From Pseudomonadota bacterium (GTDB taxonomy: Bacteria > Pseudomonadota > Alphaproteobacteria > Rhizobiales > Devosiaceae): a stretch of DNA of 64,000 nt. The notes under the pieces are model-generated. The model made no database searches. It was not told the DNA's origin and saw nothing but the letters and a program-made list of their open reading frames with translations. The translations under genes were made by a program, and so were the position numbers. Of the stretch, positions 1 to 7,662 are shown piece after piece (position 1 is the first letter of the stretch; each line of letters starts with the position of its first letter). Location: positions 1 to 64,000 of the forward strand of contig JAEWLC010000064.1 of the NCBI GenBank assembly GCA_023393475.1, read 5' to 3'.

Positions 1-184
1 TGGATCCCACAGGTCCAACTCATTCCCGGTGCGACCGGCGCGGCGACGGCCGTTTCATTTGCGGACTACCCGCGTGGCCTGAAACCGCGCCGGTCACCGT
101 CCTGCTCTTTGACATCCTCCGGGGCCCGATGGCCGCCGGACGCATCCGCATGGGCCTTCCATTGATGAACGGCCCCATCAGAGC

Positions 185-234
185 TTGTTAACAAACTCAG
201 GCGCATTCTAAGCAACATCACGAGCCCAAGGAGG
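185..234 (+). promoter_or_regulatory. Leader of the small acidic gene: palindrome and strong RBS
   Basis: Bases 1-241 hold no gene that I can support. The 10-base palindrome TTGTTAACAA lies at 185-194. A near-perfect Shine-Dalgarno sequence, AAGGAGG, lies at 228-234, seven bases before the ATG at 242. The RBS is read directly from the sequence; an operator role for the palindrome is only a guess. Confidence 0.4.
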
Positions 235-241
235 GCTTGTC

Positions 242-460
242 ATGTTGAAGTCAGTGCGTGTTCCATTCGATCTGATCGCCGTCAGCCAGATGCAACGGGC
301 CAGTGTCCGCGAAGTCGGCGCGCCGCTCTACCTCCCCGCCTTCCAGAACCAGATCCTCGAAGCCGAGGCGCGCAGCGCCGAGGACGACAACGATCTCGAC
401 TGGGGTGCCGAGGCCGGTGGCATCACCATCGGCGCCGACGAGGACGACGACTTCTACTGA
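242..460 (+). CDS. Small acidic protein of unknown function (72 aa)
   Basis: I do not recognise this family. The protein starts with a basic/hydrophobic segment (about residues 1-20, including SVRVPFDLI) and ends in a strongly acidic stretch rich in Asp and Glu that finishes DDDFY. There is no signal peptide or membrane segment. The strong AAGGAGG RBS seven bases upstream argues that it is really translated. It converges on pheA and the two stop regions overlap by seven bases. The composition could suit a protein- or metal-binding partner, but that is inference only. Confidence 0.6.
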   Translation: MLKSVRVPFDLIAVSQMQRASVREVGAPLYLPAFQNQILEAEARSAEDDNDLDWGAEAGGITIGADEDDDFY

Positions 461-1302
461 GCCGCGACGTTCGGCTCCGGCGCCGCCGCCGGATAGACGC
501 CCAGCACGTGGAAGTGGTCGGTGAAGAACTTCAGTTCCTCGAAGGCGAACTGCACGCCCCGGTCGTCGGGATGCCCCTCGATATCGGCGTAGAACTGCGT
601 CGCGGTGAACGAGCCGTCGATCATGTAGCTCTCGAGCTTGGTCATGTTCACGCCGTTGGTCGCAAAGCCGCCCATCGCCTTGTAAAGCGCGGCCGGCACG
701 TTCCGCACGCGGAAGACGAAGGTGGTCTTGACATTGCCGCCATTGGGCCGTGGCCGCTCAGGCGTCTTCGAAATCGAGAGGAAGCGGGTGGTGTTGTGTG
801 CCGCGTCCTCGATATTCCCGGCAATGACGTCCAGCCCGTAGATTTCACCTGCAAACCTTGAAGCAATAGCTCCAACCGTCCTGTCGCCGCGCTGCGCGAC
901 TTCACGGGCGGAACCGGCCGTATCGACGCCATTGATTGTCTTGAGCTTGTGCTTCGAAATGAACTTGCGGCACTGCCCCAGCGCCACCGAGAGCGATTGC
1001 ACCGACTTGATATCCTCGAGCTTCGTCCCGGGCAGGCCGAGCAGGTTCATCTCGACGCGGAGGAAGTGCTCGGCGGTGATGAAGAGCCCGCTCTGCGGCA
1101 GCAGATGGTAGATGTCGGTGATGCGCCCGTAGAGCGAGTTCTCGACCGGCACCACGCCGTAGTCGGCATCGCCGTTCTGCACGGCCGTGATGGTGTCCTC
1201 GAAGGTGATGCAGGGCAAAGCTTCATCGGCCGGAAAGAGCGCGTGGGCCGCAGCGTGGCTGAAGGCACCGGGTTCGCCCTGGAACGCGATCTTGCGGGAC
1301 AT
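454..1302 (-). CDS. pheA: Prephenate dehydratase
   Basis: Converts prephenate to phenylpyruvate with loss of water and CO2, the committed step of phenylalanine synthesis, in the cytosol. The 282 residues form a stand-alone dehydratase without a chorismate mutase domain, as is usual in rhizobia. The catalytic domain spans about residues 3-185 (GEPGAFSHAA near the start, NSLYGRI, and the hallmark HNTTRFL). An ACT domain follows at about 195-275; its usual ESRP phenylalanine-sensing motif appears as LESYM. Feedback inhibition by phenylalanine is therefore likely but inferred. The start has GGAG eight bases upstream. The gene is divergent from the cytochrome gene, sharing a 244-base intergenic region. 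Confidence 0.95.
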   Translation of the reverse strand: MSRKIAFQGEPGAFSHAAAHALFPADEALPCITFEDTITAVQNGDADYGVVPVENSLYGRITDIYHLLPQSGLFITAEHFLRVEMNLLGLPGTKLEDIKSVQSLSVALGQCRKFISKHKLKTINGVDTAGSAREVAQRGDRTVGAIASRFAGEIYGLDVIAGNIEDAAHNTTRFLSISKTPERPRPNGGNVKTTFVFRVRNVPAALYKAMGGFATNGVNMTKLESYMIDGSFTATQFYADIEGHPDDRGVQFAFEELKFFTDHFHVLGVYPAAAPEPNVAAQ

Positions 1303-1546
1303 GAAATAGCTCCGTGGTGACAGGCGGCGCCTTAATGCGGCCCGGCAGCGTCCAAGTCAATGTTGAGCAATGCACTCCAGTTTTCTCGTTGTCGCAGGGG
1401 GCGCTAACCCGGTTGCACCGACAAAAACAGCGGACTATCTTCCGCCCGCGTCGGGACAGGGCTTGAAGCGCCGGTGCAGGCTAGGTAAGGCCTTGCAACT
1501 GTTCCGCCGTTCGGCAAACCGGCGTCCAAAGGCTAAGATACCCGCG
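1303..1546. promoter_or_regulatory. Divergent promoter region between pheA and the cytochrome c gene
   Basis: These 244 bases separate two divergent genes and must carry both promoters. An open frame continues upstream of the cytochrome start, but it lacks a credible start and does not read like protein. I see no clear -35/-10 pair or RNA element. Confidence 0.35.
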
Positions 1547-2320
1547 ATGGATTCGTTCGAACTCAACAAGATCATTGGCGCCATCCTTGGCACCCTGCTT
1601 TTCGTCATGGGCGTGGGGTTCCTGGCCGAAGCCATCTACCACCCGATCGTGGACCGTGGTCCCGGCTACGCGCTGGCGGAAGCCGAGGCGCCCGGCGAGC
1701 ATGGTGGCGATGAGGCCGCAGAGGCTGCGCCGGAAATTCCGCTCGGCACGCTGCTCGCCAGCGCCGACGCAACCGCCGGCCAGGCTGTCTCGAAGAAGTG
1801 CGCAAGCTGCCACAACTTCGGCGAAGGCGAAGCCAACAAGACGGGCCCCGGCCTCTACGGCGTTGTCGATCGGCTGATCGGCAGCCACGAGGGCTTTGCC
1901 TATTCGGCCGGCATGGAAGAGCACAAGGCGGCCGGCGACCTCTGGTCGTACGAGAACCTCAATGCCTTCCTGACCTCGCCCAAGACCTTTACGCCTGGCA
2001 CCAAGATGGCCTTTGCCGGCATCAAGGATCCGGCGGAGCGCGCCAACCTCCTGGCCTACCTGCAGACGCTGTCGCCCTCGCCGGTGCCGTTCCCCGCCGC
2101 GGAAGCTGCTCCGGCTGCCGACGCAGCAGCTCCGGCCGATGCCGCTGCTCCTGCCGATGCTGCCGCTGCTCCTGCCGATGCTGCCGCGGCCCCGGCCGAT
2201 GCGGCGCCCGTGGCAACCGATGCCGGCGCCGTCGAGACGCCGACCACTACCGACGCGGAAACCTCGGTCGAGGGCACTCCGGCCCCGGCGACCACCGAAG
2301 CTCCGGCCGCTTCGCAGTAA
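1547..2320 (+). CDS. Membrane-anchored class I cytochrome c with Ala/Pro-rich tail
   Basis: An electron carrier on the periplasmic face of the inner membrane, resembling CycM-type cytochromes that feed terminal oxidases. The 257 residues comprise an uncleaved N-terminal anchor (about 8-31), a short acidic linker, a class I cytochrome domain (about 66-178) with heme motif CASCH at 85-89 and likely axial Met154 in TKMAFAG, then a low-complexity tail (about 184-257) of repeated Ala-Pro-Ala-Asp units ending in Thr/Glu-rich sequence. I chose the ATG at 1547 because it places the membrane anchor directly at the N-terminus; the longer frame begins with unlikely sequence. The tail is unusual for the family and may be a flexible periplasmic spacer. 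Confidence 0.88.
   Translation: MDSFELNKIIGAILGTLLFVMGVGFLAEAIYHPIVDRGPGYALAEAEAPGEHGGDEAAEAAPEIPLGTLLASADATAGQAVSKKCASCHNFGEGEANKTGPGLYGVVDRLIGSHEGFAYSAGMEEHKAAGDLWSYENLNAFLTSPKTFTPGTKMAFAGIKDPAERANLLAYLQTLSPSPVPFPAAEAAPAADAAAPADAAAPADAAAAPADAAAAPADAAPVATDAGAVETPTTTDAETSVEGTPAPATTEAPAASQ
2122..2213 (+). repeat. Short in-frame repeat coding an Ala-Pro-Ala-Asp tail
   Basis: Four imperfect 18-21 base units related to GCTGCTCCTGCCGATGC occur in tandem within the cytochrome c gene. They encode a repeating AAPADA pattern. Such repeats are prone to slippage and differ in number between strains in other proteins; here the sequence shows only the repeat itself. Confidence 0.7.
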
Positions 2321-2348
2321 GCGAGCGCTGCCTATCGCACCTGATTTC

Positions 2349-2380
2349 AGAGCCGCGCCCATGGTGCGGCTCTTTCGTTT
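2349..2380 (+). terminator. Rho-independent terminator after the cytochrome c gene
   Basis: Arms AGAGCCGC (2349-2356) and GCGGCTCT (2366-2373) form an eight-pair stem, followed by TTCGTTTT. It lies 28 bases after the cytochrome stop and separates that gene from the ghrA-like gene. Confidence 0.65.
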
Positions 2381-2392
2381 TGGGAACCCGAC

Positions 2393-3343
2393 ATGACGAC
2401 CTTGCTGCTCCACCTCGCCGATTTCAACGAGCGCCGCTGGGCCGACGGCTACGCTGCCGCCCTGCCCGGTGTGAAAGTGGTGACGCGCGCGGACCAGTAT
2501 GATCCGGCCGCGGTCGACTACATCTTCATCTGGAAGCCCAAGGCCGATGCGTTCGACGGGCTAACCAACCTCAAGGCGATCCTGTCGCTCGGGGCCGGCG
2601 TCGACGCGGTGCTGCGCCATCCCGCCCTGCCGGCCGACGTGCCGGTCGTGCGGTTCATGGACAAGGCGCTGACGCAGCAGATGTGCGACTACATCCTTTC
2701 GGGCGTCCTCGCCCATCACCGCCTCGACACGCGCTTTGCCCGCGACAAGGCGGCAAAGCGCTGGTCGCAGCTCTATCCCGCGCCGGCCTGGCATACGACA
2801 GTGGGCGTCATGGGGCTCGGCATGATCGGCAGCGAGGCGATCCGCATGCTGCAGGCCATCGGCTTCAAGACGCGCGGCTGGGCGCGGAGCCGCAAGGAGA
2901 TCGAGGGCACCCCGACCTTCGCCGGCCCGGAGGAGTTCGATACCTTCCTCGGCGAGACCGACATCCTCGTCAACGTGCTGCCGCTGACGCCCGAGACGCA
3001 TGGCATCCTCAACTACGAGACGGTGTCCAAGCTCCGCGGTGGCGGCCTCGACGGGTATGGCCCGGCGTTGATCAATTGCGGGCGCGGCGGGCACCAGCGC
3101 GAGGCGGAGCTCGTGCGTGCACTGACCGACGGCACGCTCGGCTCGGCCAGCCTCGACGTCTACGAAACCGAGCCGCTGCCGCAGGACAGCCCGCTATGGG
3201 AGCTCGACAACGTGCTTTTCACCCCGCACATCGCGGGCGCCTCGACCGAAAAGACCGGCGTCGCCTACTTCTCGCAGGTGATCCGCGACCACATAGCGGG
3301 GCAGCCGCTGCCGAACATTGTCGATCGCAGCCGGGGCTACTGA
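2393..3343 (+). CDS. ghrA: Glyoxylate/hydroxypyruvate reductase A (D-2-hydroxyacid dehydrogenase)
   Basis: Reduces glyoxylate to glycolate and hydroxypyruvate to glycerate with NAD(P)H in the cytosol. The 316 residues match the GhrA branch in length. The Rossmann motif GLGMIG sits near residues 140-146, the substrate-binding Arg lies in INCGRGG (about 228), the Glu in ETEPL (about 259) and the catalytic His in FTPHIAG (about 280). A short glycine-rich insert (GGGLDGYGP) precedes the Arg motif. Its 3' end overlaps the convergent MarR-GNAT gene by seven bases. Substrate preference within the family cannot be read from the sequence. Confidence 0.88.
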   Translation: MTTLLLHLADFNERRWADGYAAALPGVKVVTRADQYDPAAVDYIFIWKPKADAFDGLTNLKAILSLGAGVDAVLRHPALPADVPVVRFMDKALTQQMCDYILSGVLAHHRLDTRFARDKAAKRWSQLYPAPAWHTTVGVMGLGMIGSEAIRMLQAIGFKTRGWARSRKEIEGTPTFAGPEEFDTFLGETDILVNVLPLTPETHGILNYETVSKLRGGGLDGYGPALINCGRGGHQREAELVRALTDGTLGSASLDVYETEPLPQDSPLWELDNVLFTPHIAGASTEKTGVAYFSQVIRDHIAGQPLPNIVDRSRGY

Positions 3344-4257
3344 AGCGACAGTTCCCAGTATTCGCCGGTGAGATCACGCCCGAAGCTGTGGTGCGGCTTG
3401 CTCTCGACGAGGCTGAAGCCGGCCGCGGCATAGAGCTTGCGGGCCGCGACGAGGTCCGACTGGGTCCACAGGCGCACCTTGCGGTAGCCCTTGTCGCGGG
3501 CGAAGGCGATCACCTGGTCGACGAGCAGCCTGCCGACGCGCAGTCCCCGGGCTTCGCGCTCGACATAGAGCAGGCGCAGCTGGGCGACGCCCTTGCCGGC
3601 ATCGACGACGAAGACCGAGCCGATGATCCGCCCGGAACGCTCAGCGATCCATGCGCCTTCTACGGCCGGGTCGAAATCCTGCAGGAACTTCCCAGCGATC
3701 TCCGCGGCCAGTCCCTCGTAGGTGCCGTTCCAGCCGAACTCCTCGGCATAGATGACGGCCTGGCGGGCGACCACGTGGGCGATGTCGCCCACCCGCGGCG
3801 GTCGCAGAACGATGGCGGCGCCGTCGTCCTCGCGCTCGAGGATCCGCAGGATGGTCTGCATCGCCGAGACCAGCTCGCCGCGCTCGGTCTCCCCGAGCGG
3901 TGAGATAAGCCTGGCAATCGTTTCGTCGGCGAGGGTGTTCTGGCGGGCGAAGACTGCGTCACCCTCAGGGGTAAGCGCCAGCTCGCTGCGACGGCGGTCG
4001 GTGGTGCCCTGGGTCACGGCGAGAAGTCCCTGCGCCGCGAGCTTTTGCACCATGCGGCTCATATAGGCCGGATCGACGCCCATGGCGCGGGCAAGGTCCG
4101 CCGCGCTGGCCTGCTTGGCAGCGTCGAGTTCGTACAGCATCCGGCTTTCGGCCGGACTGAACTCCGTTTTGGAATAATGGTCGTTGAACAGCTGCAACCA
4201 TCGCGCGAAGGCGCGGTTGAAGCGGCGGATCTCGGCAATGCGATCACTGTCATCCAT
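3337..4257 (-). CDS. MarR-type regulator fused to a GNAT acetyltransferase
   Basis: A 306-residue fusion. The N-terminal winged helix (about 10-140) is MarR-like, with a recognition region reading MGVDPAYMSRMVQKL. The C-terminal GNAT domain (about 155-306) carries the acetyl-CoA loop ARGLRVGRLL. The fusion is common in rhizobia and actinobacteria, but its acetylation substrate is generally unknown. A 15-base palindrome just upstream (4284-4298) is a likely operator for autoregulation. The gene follows the aminopeptidase by 36 bases on the same strand. Confidence 0.9.
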   Translation of the reverse strand: MDDSDRIAEIRRFNRAFARWLQLFNDHYSKTEFSPAESRMLYELDAAKQASAADLARAMGVDPAYMSRMVQKLAAQGLLAVTQGTTDRRRSELALTPEGDAVFARQNTLADETIARLISPLGETERGELVSAMQTILRILEREDDGAAIVLRPPRVGDIAHVVARQAVIYAEEFGWNGTYEGLAAEIAGKFLQDFDPAVEGAWIAERSGRIIGSVFVVDAGKGVAQLRLLYVEREARGLRVGRLLVDQVIAFARDKGYRKVRLWTQSDLVAARKLYAAAGFSLVESKPHHSFGRDLTGEYWELSLQ

Positions 4258-4283
4258 GATGGACGACAGTTCAGCGTCAATTC

Positions 4284-4298
4284 GTTGACTTTGTCAAC
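4284..4298. promoter_or_regulatory. Palindromic operator, probably bound by the MarR-GNAT protein
   Basis: GTTGAC-TTT-GTCAAC is a perfect inverted repeat centred 34 bases before the MarR-GNAT start. It overlaps the stop codon of the upstream aminopeptidase gene (TGA at 4294-4296). MarR proteins typically bind such 15-20 base palindromes and repress themselves. The repeat is seen directly; binding is inferred. Confidence 0.6.
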
Positions 4299-5637
4299 TA
4301 TATCGTTGCCTTAGGTAGTGATAGACCGCGCGGATGCCTTGGTCCGTGCCGCCATGAGAACGGCCGGGACGTGCTTCCGGGGCCCAGGCGTAGATATCGA
4401 GATGAACCCAGGCCTTAGCCTGCTTGACGAAGCGCTTCAGGAACAGCGCGGCGGTGATCGATCCGGCAAATCCGCCGGAGCCGGCATTGTTGATGTCGGC
4501 GACCTTCGACGACAGCATCGACTCATAGGGGGCGTGCAGCGGCATGCGCCATAGCAGGTCATCGGACGGCGCACCCGCCGCGATGATGCCGGCAGCCACG
4601 TCGTCATCGGTCGAATAGAGCGGCGGCAACTCCGGGCCGAGCGCAGCGCGCGCAGCGCCGGTGAGGGTGGCCATGTCCACCACCAGTTCCGGGCCTTCTT
4701 CGTCGGCGAGGGCAAGCGCATCGCCGAGGATCAGCCGTCCCTCGGCATCGGTGTTGCCGATCTCTACGGTCGAGCCATTGCGGGCCCTGAGGATGTCGCC
4801 GGGACGGAAGGCCGGGCCGGCGATGGCATTCTCGACGATGGGTATCAGCACCCGCAGCCGGACCCGCAAACGCGCGTCGATGATCGCGTGGGCGAGGCCG
4901 AGGATGTTGGCGGCGCCGCCCATGTCCTTCTTCATCAGAAGCATGCCGGACGAGGGCTTGATGTCGAGGCCGCCGGTATCGAAGGTCACGCCCTTGCCGA
5001 CCAGGGTGACCTTCGGGTCCTTCGCCCTGCCCCAGCTGAAGTCGACCAGTCGCGGCGCCTCGGTCGCGGCTCGGCCGACGGCATGGATCATCGGGAAGTT
5101 CTCCTTGAGGAGGTCGTCGCCGACGATGACATTCACCTCGAGCTTGTGGCGCTTGCAGAAGGAACGGATCTCCCTTTCGAGCGCAGCCGGCCCAAGATCG
5201 TTGGCCGGCGTGTTGACCAGATCCCGCGCCAGATAGGCGGCGTCGGCGAGCCGGGTCACCTCCGCCATGTCGGCGCCGGCAACATCGTCAAGCAGCACCG
5301 GTTCGCGCGACTTGCGGTAGCGGTCGTAGCGATAGGCACCGAGGCGGAAGGCGAGCGCTGCGATGGTGGGGTCGCCGAAGTCGCCGGCGAGGCTGTAGCG
5401 GCCCGGTTCGAGCGCCGCGGCGGCCGTGCCGAGAATGAGTGGCGACCGGCCGGCCGTCTCGCCCAGCCCGAACAGGTAGCCGGCGAGGCTGCCCTCCTCC
5501 CCCGGCACCGGCAGCAGGCGCCCGCGCTGGCCGGTGAAGCCCTGCGCCTTCGCCCAATTCGACTGCATGGGCGGGAGGGTCGATGGCAGCTTGCCGTCCT
5601 CCACGGCGATGAGGGGGAGCGTTTTTGGCTTGGCCAT
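4294..5637 (-). CDS. M17 family leucyl aminopeptidase (PepB/PepA-like)
   Basis: A two-metal cytosolic exopeptidase that removes N-terminal amino acids from peptides. The 447 residues show the M17 hallmark NTDAEGRL, the metal-binding stretch GKGVTFDTGGLDIKPS with MLLMKKDMGGAA, and VDMATLTGAA. I took the ATG at 5637 (MAKPKTLPLIA); an in-frame ATG at 5649 is possible, and the longest frame adds 34 implausible residues. The protein is shorter than E. coli PepA (503 aa) because its N-terminal domain is reduced, as in many alphaproteobacterial members. It is divergent from tadD. Confidence 0.9.
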   Translation of the reverse strand: MAKPKTLPLIAVEDGKLPSTLPPMQSNWAKAQGFTGQRGRLLPVPGEEGSLAGYLFGLGETAGRSPLILGTAAAALEPGRYSLAGDFGDPTIAALAFRLGAYRYDRYRKSREPVLLDDVAGADMAEVTRLADAAYLARDLVNTPANDLGPAALEREIRSFCKRHKLEVNVIVGDDLLKENFPMIHAVGRAATEAPRLVDFSWGRAKDPKVTLVGKGVTFDTGGLDIKPSSGMLLMKKDMGGAANILGLAHAIIDARLRVRLRVLIPIVENAIAGPAFRPGDILRARNGSTVEIGNTDAEGRLILGDALALADEEGPELVVDMATLTGAARAALGPELPPLYSTDDDVAAGIIAAGAPSDDLLWRMPLHAPYESMLSSKVADINNAGSGGFAGSITAALFLKRFVKQAKAWVHLDIYAWAPEARPGRSHGGTDQGIRAVYHYLRQRYS

Positions 5638-5714
5638 CGTCAGGTCCATCGTGCGGCGGGAGCCAAGATATGTACGCCCCCGGCCTCTTCGTGACAACGA
5701 CCGGACGCCCGGGT

Positions 5715-5735
5715 TTAACCCGCTGTTAGGGTTAA
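5715..5735. promoter_or_regulatory. TTAACCC-N7-GGGTTAA inverted repeat upstream of tadD
   Basis: A perfect seven-base inverted repeat with a seven-base spacer lies 41 bases before the proposed tadD start. It also contains TTAA-N7-TTAG, one mismatch from the CtrA consensus TTAA-N7-TTAA. CtrA controls pilus genes in Caulobacter, so a cell-cycle input is possible; this is inference. Confidence 0.35.
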
Positions 5736-5762
5736 TCAATTATTGCTTCAGTACGTGCCCAC

Positions 5763-5768
5763 GAGGAA
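5763..5768 (+). promoter_or_regulatory. RBS that favours the GTG start of tadD
   Basis: GAGGAA lies seven bases before GTG 5776. The upstream alternative start at 5743 has no such sequence and would bury the lipoprotein signal. Confidence 0.5.
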
Positions 5769-5775
5769 TTGCGCC

Positions 5776-6561
5776 GTGCTGTCCCGTTCCGTCCGTCCGT
5801 CGCTGAAGCCGTGGCGCAAGCTGCTCCTCGCAGGTGTCGCCGCCATCGCGCTTACGGCCTGCGCGTCCAACCCGACGACGACCGGCGCCATCGGAGACCA
5901 GCCCAGCACCGGGCTTGCCGGCAAGCAGGCGGCAGCACTGTCGCAGCTGGCGCAGCACTACAAGAAGAACCCCGGCGATCGCGCCACCATCCTCTACTAC
6001 TCCGCCGCATTGCGGGCGAATGGCCAGGCCGGCCAGGCCGTGGCGGTGCTCGAGAACGGCGTCACGAAGTTCAAGGACGATCGCGAGATGCTGGTCGCTT
6101 TCGCCAAGGCACTGGCGGCATCGGGCCAGTTCGAGCGCGCGCTCAACATCATCGACCGGGCCATCGACCCGGCGAGCCCGGGCTGGAATGAGCTGATGGT
6201 CAAGGGCGCGATTCTCGACCAGGGCGGCAAGAACACCCAGGCCCGGAGCCTCTATGCACAGGCGATGAAGATCGCCCCGGACCAGGCCTCGATCCACGCC
6301 AATCTTGGCCTCTCCTACGCGATGACCAACGAGCTCGACAAAGCCGAGTCCGAACTGCGCATGGCGGTGAAGATGCGGGGCGCCACCACCCAGGTGCGTC
6401 AGAATCTCGCCCTCGTCATCGGGCTGCAGGGCCGCTTCGACGAAAGCCGCAGCCTCTTTGCGGCCGAACTACCGCCCGACCAGGTCGAGGCCAACATGGC
6501 CTATATCAAGGCGATGCTGACCCAGCAGAACCGCTGGGACCTGGTGAAGCAGCAGGGCTAG
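5776..6561 (+). CDS. tadD: Flp pilus assembly TPR lipoprotein TadD
   Basis: An outer-membrane pilotin-like lipoprotein needed for assembly of the Tad secretin and pilus. The GTG start gives 261 residues, with a signal peptide and lipobox LTAC (lipidated Cys at 29), followed by tetratricopeptide repeats from about residue 60 to 240 (for example QASIHANLGLSYAMTNELDKAE). It lies next to the other Tad genes but is transcribed toward them, converging on tadC across a hairpin. TadD in other Tad loci is usually co-directional with tadABC, so the orientation is a local rearrangement. Confidence 0.85.
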   Translation: MLSRSVRPSLKPWRKLLLAGVAAIALTACASNPTTTGAIGDQPSTGLAGKQAAALSQLAQHYKKNPGDRATILYYSAALRANGQAGQAVAVLENGVTKFKDDREMLVAFAKALAASGQFERALNIIDRAIDPASPGWNELMVKGAILDQGGKNTQARSLYAQAMKIAPDQASIHANLGLSYAMTNELDKAESELRMAVKMRGATTQVRQNLALVIGLQGRFDESRSLFAAELPPDQVEANMAYIKAMLTQQNRWDLVKQQG

Positions 6562-6587
6562 CGGACCCTAGTCGATTGGCTGGAAAC

Positions 6588-6614
6588 GAAGAAGGCGCCC
6601 GCGGGCGCCTCTTC
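6588..6614. terminator. Bidirectional terminator between tadD and tadC
   Basis: GAAGAAGGCGCCC (6588-6600) pairs with GGGCGCCTCTTC (6603-6614) except for one bulged A. T-rich sequence follows on the plus strand (TGTTTC) and a shorter run on the minus strand. It sits in the gap between two convergent genes. Confidence 0.55.
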
Positions 6615-6640
6615 TGTTTCCGGTCCCTGCCCGTTGCCGG

Positions 6641-7651
6641 TCAGCCGCCGCCGCTGAAGTAGCTGTTCGAGAACACGCGGATGATTGCCGGCGAGATGAT
6701 GACGATGAACAGCACCGGCAGGAAGAAGACGATCAGCGGCACGGTGAGCTTGGGCGGCAGGGCGGCAGCCTTCTTCTCGGCTTCCATCATCCGCTGCTCG
6801 CGACCTTCCTCGGCCATGACGCGGAGCGAGGAGCCGACCGAGGTACCGTGGCGCTCGGCCTGGATCAGCGCCTGCATCACCGATTTCACGTTGTCGAGCC
6901 CGGTGCGGCGACCGAGGTTCTCGTAGGCGCGAGTCCGATCTTCGAGGAAGCTGAGTTCGGCGGTCGTCAGCGTCATCTCTTCGGCCAGCTCGACGCTCTG
7001 CGCGCCGATCTCCTTGGCGACGCGCTTCAGCGCGTGCTCGACCGACATGCCGGCCTCGACGCAGAGCAGCACGAGGTCGAGGGCATCGGGCCAGGCGCGA
7101 CGGATCGACTGCTGGCGCTTGATGGTCTGGTTCGACAGCAGGACGAAGGGCAGGTAGGCGCCGATCAGGCCCACCAGCAGCGCGTAGATCGCGTTCATCC
7201 ACAGCGGCTTGTCGGCAAACACCGTCAGGCTCATGTACGCGAAGGCGAGGACGAACAGCACGAACGGGGTGACGAAGCGGATGAACAGCCAGGTGGTCAT
7301 CGCCGACTGGCCGCGATAGCCCGCACGGGCCAGCTTGTCGGCGGTGCCTTCGTCCATGAACGCCTTCTCGAGCGAGAAACGCTCGACGACGTTCTTCATG
7401 TAGTCCTTGCTCTGGACGTGGCGGATGGTGCGCGTGCCCTGCTCGGCTTCCCCGGTGCCACGCAGGCGGGCCATTTCCATGGCGCGCATCTTCTCGCGTT
7501 CGAGCGCCACGCGCTTGATGCGCTGCCGGATCTTCGAGCCGCCGGAAAAGAAGGTGGCACCGATCGAGAAGACGGCAGCCGCCGCAGCGATGGCGGCAAG
7601 TGCCGCGATCAGGAACTGGGGGTCGGTAAGGGTGTCGATCAGCCGGTCCAA
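6641..7651 (-). CDS. tadC: Tad pilus inner-membrane platform protein TadC
   Basis: A polytopic inner-membrane protein of the GspF/T2SSF superfamily that, with TadB, forms the platform on which TadA drives pilin assembly. It has 336 residues: an N-terminal membrane segment (about 12-32), a helical cytoplasmic region, paired central membrane segments (about 120-170), the conserved T2SSF domain with LCVEAGMSVEHALKRVA, and a final membrane helix. It is the last gene of the minus-strand tad operon, 11 bases after tadB. Confidence 0.92.
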   Translation of the reverse strand: MDRLIDTLTDPQFLIAALAAIAAAAAVFSIGATFFSGGSKIRQRIKRVALEREKMRAMEMARLRGTGEAEQGTRTIRHVQSKDYMKNVVERFSLEKAFMDEGTADKLARAGYRGQSAMTTWLFIRFVTPFVLFVLAFAYMSLTVFADKPLWMNAIYALLVGLIGAYLPFVLLSNQTIKRQQSIRRAWPDALDLVLLCVEAGMSVEHALKRVAKEIGAQSVELAEEMTLTTAELSFLEDRTRAYENLGRRTGLDNVKSVMQALIQAERHGTSVGSSLRVMAEEGREQRMMEAEKKAAALPPKLTVPLIVFFLPVLFIVIISPAIIRVFSNSYFSGGG

Positions 7652-7662
7652 CGCCGTGTCTC

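Noticed and set aside
1370..1546. Upstream extension of the cytochrome c frame
   Set aside because: It would put a polar, Arg-rich stretch before the membrane anchor and lacks an RBS.
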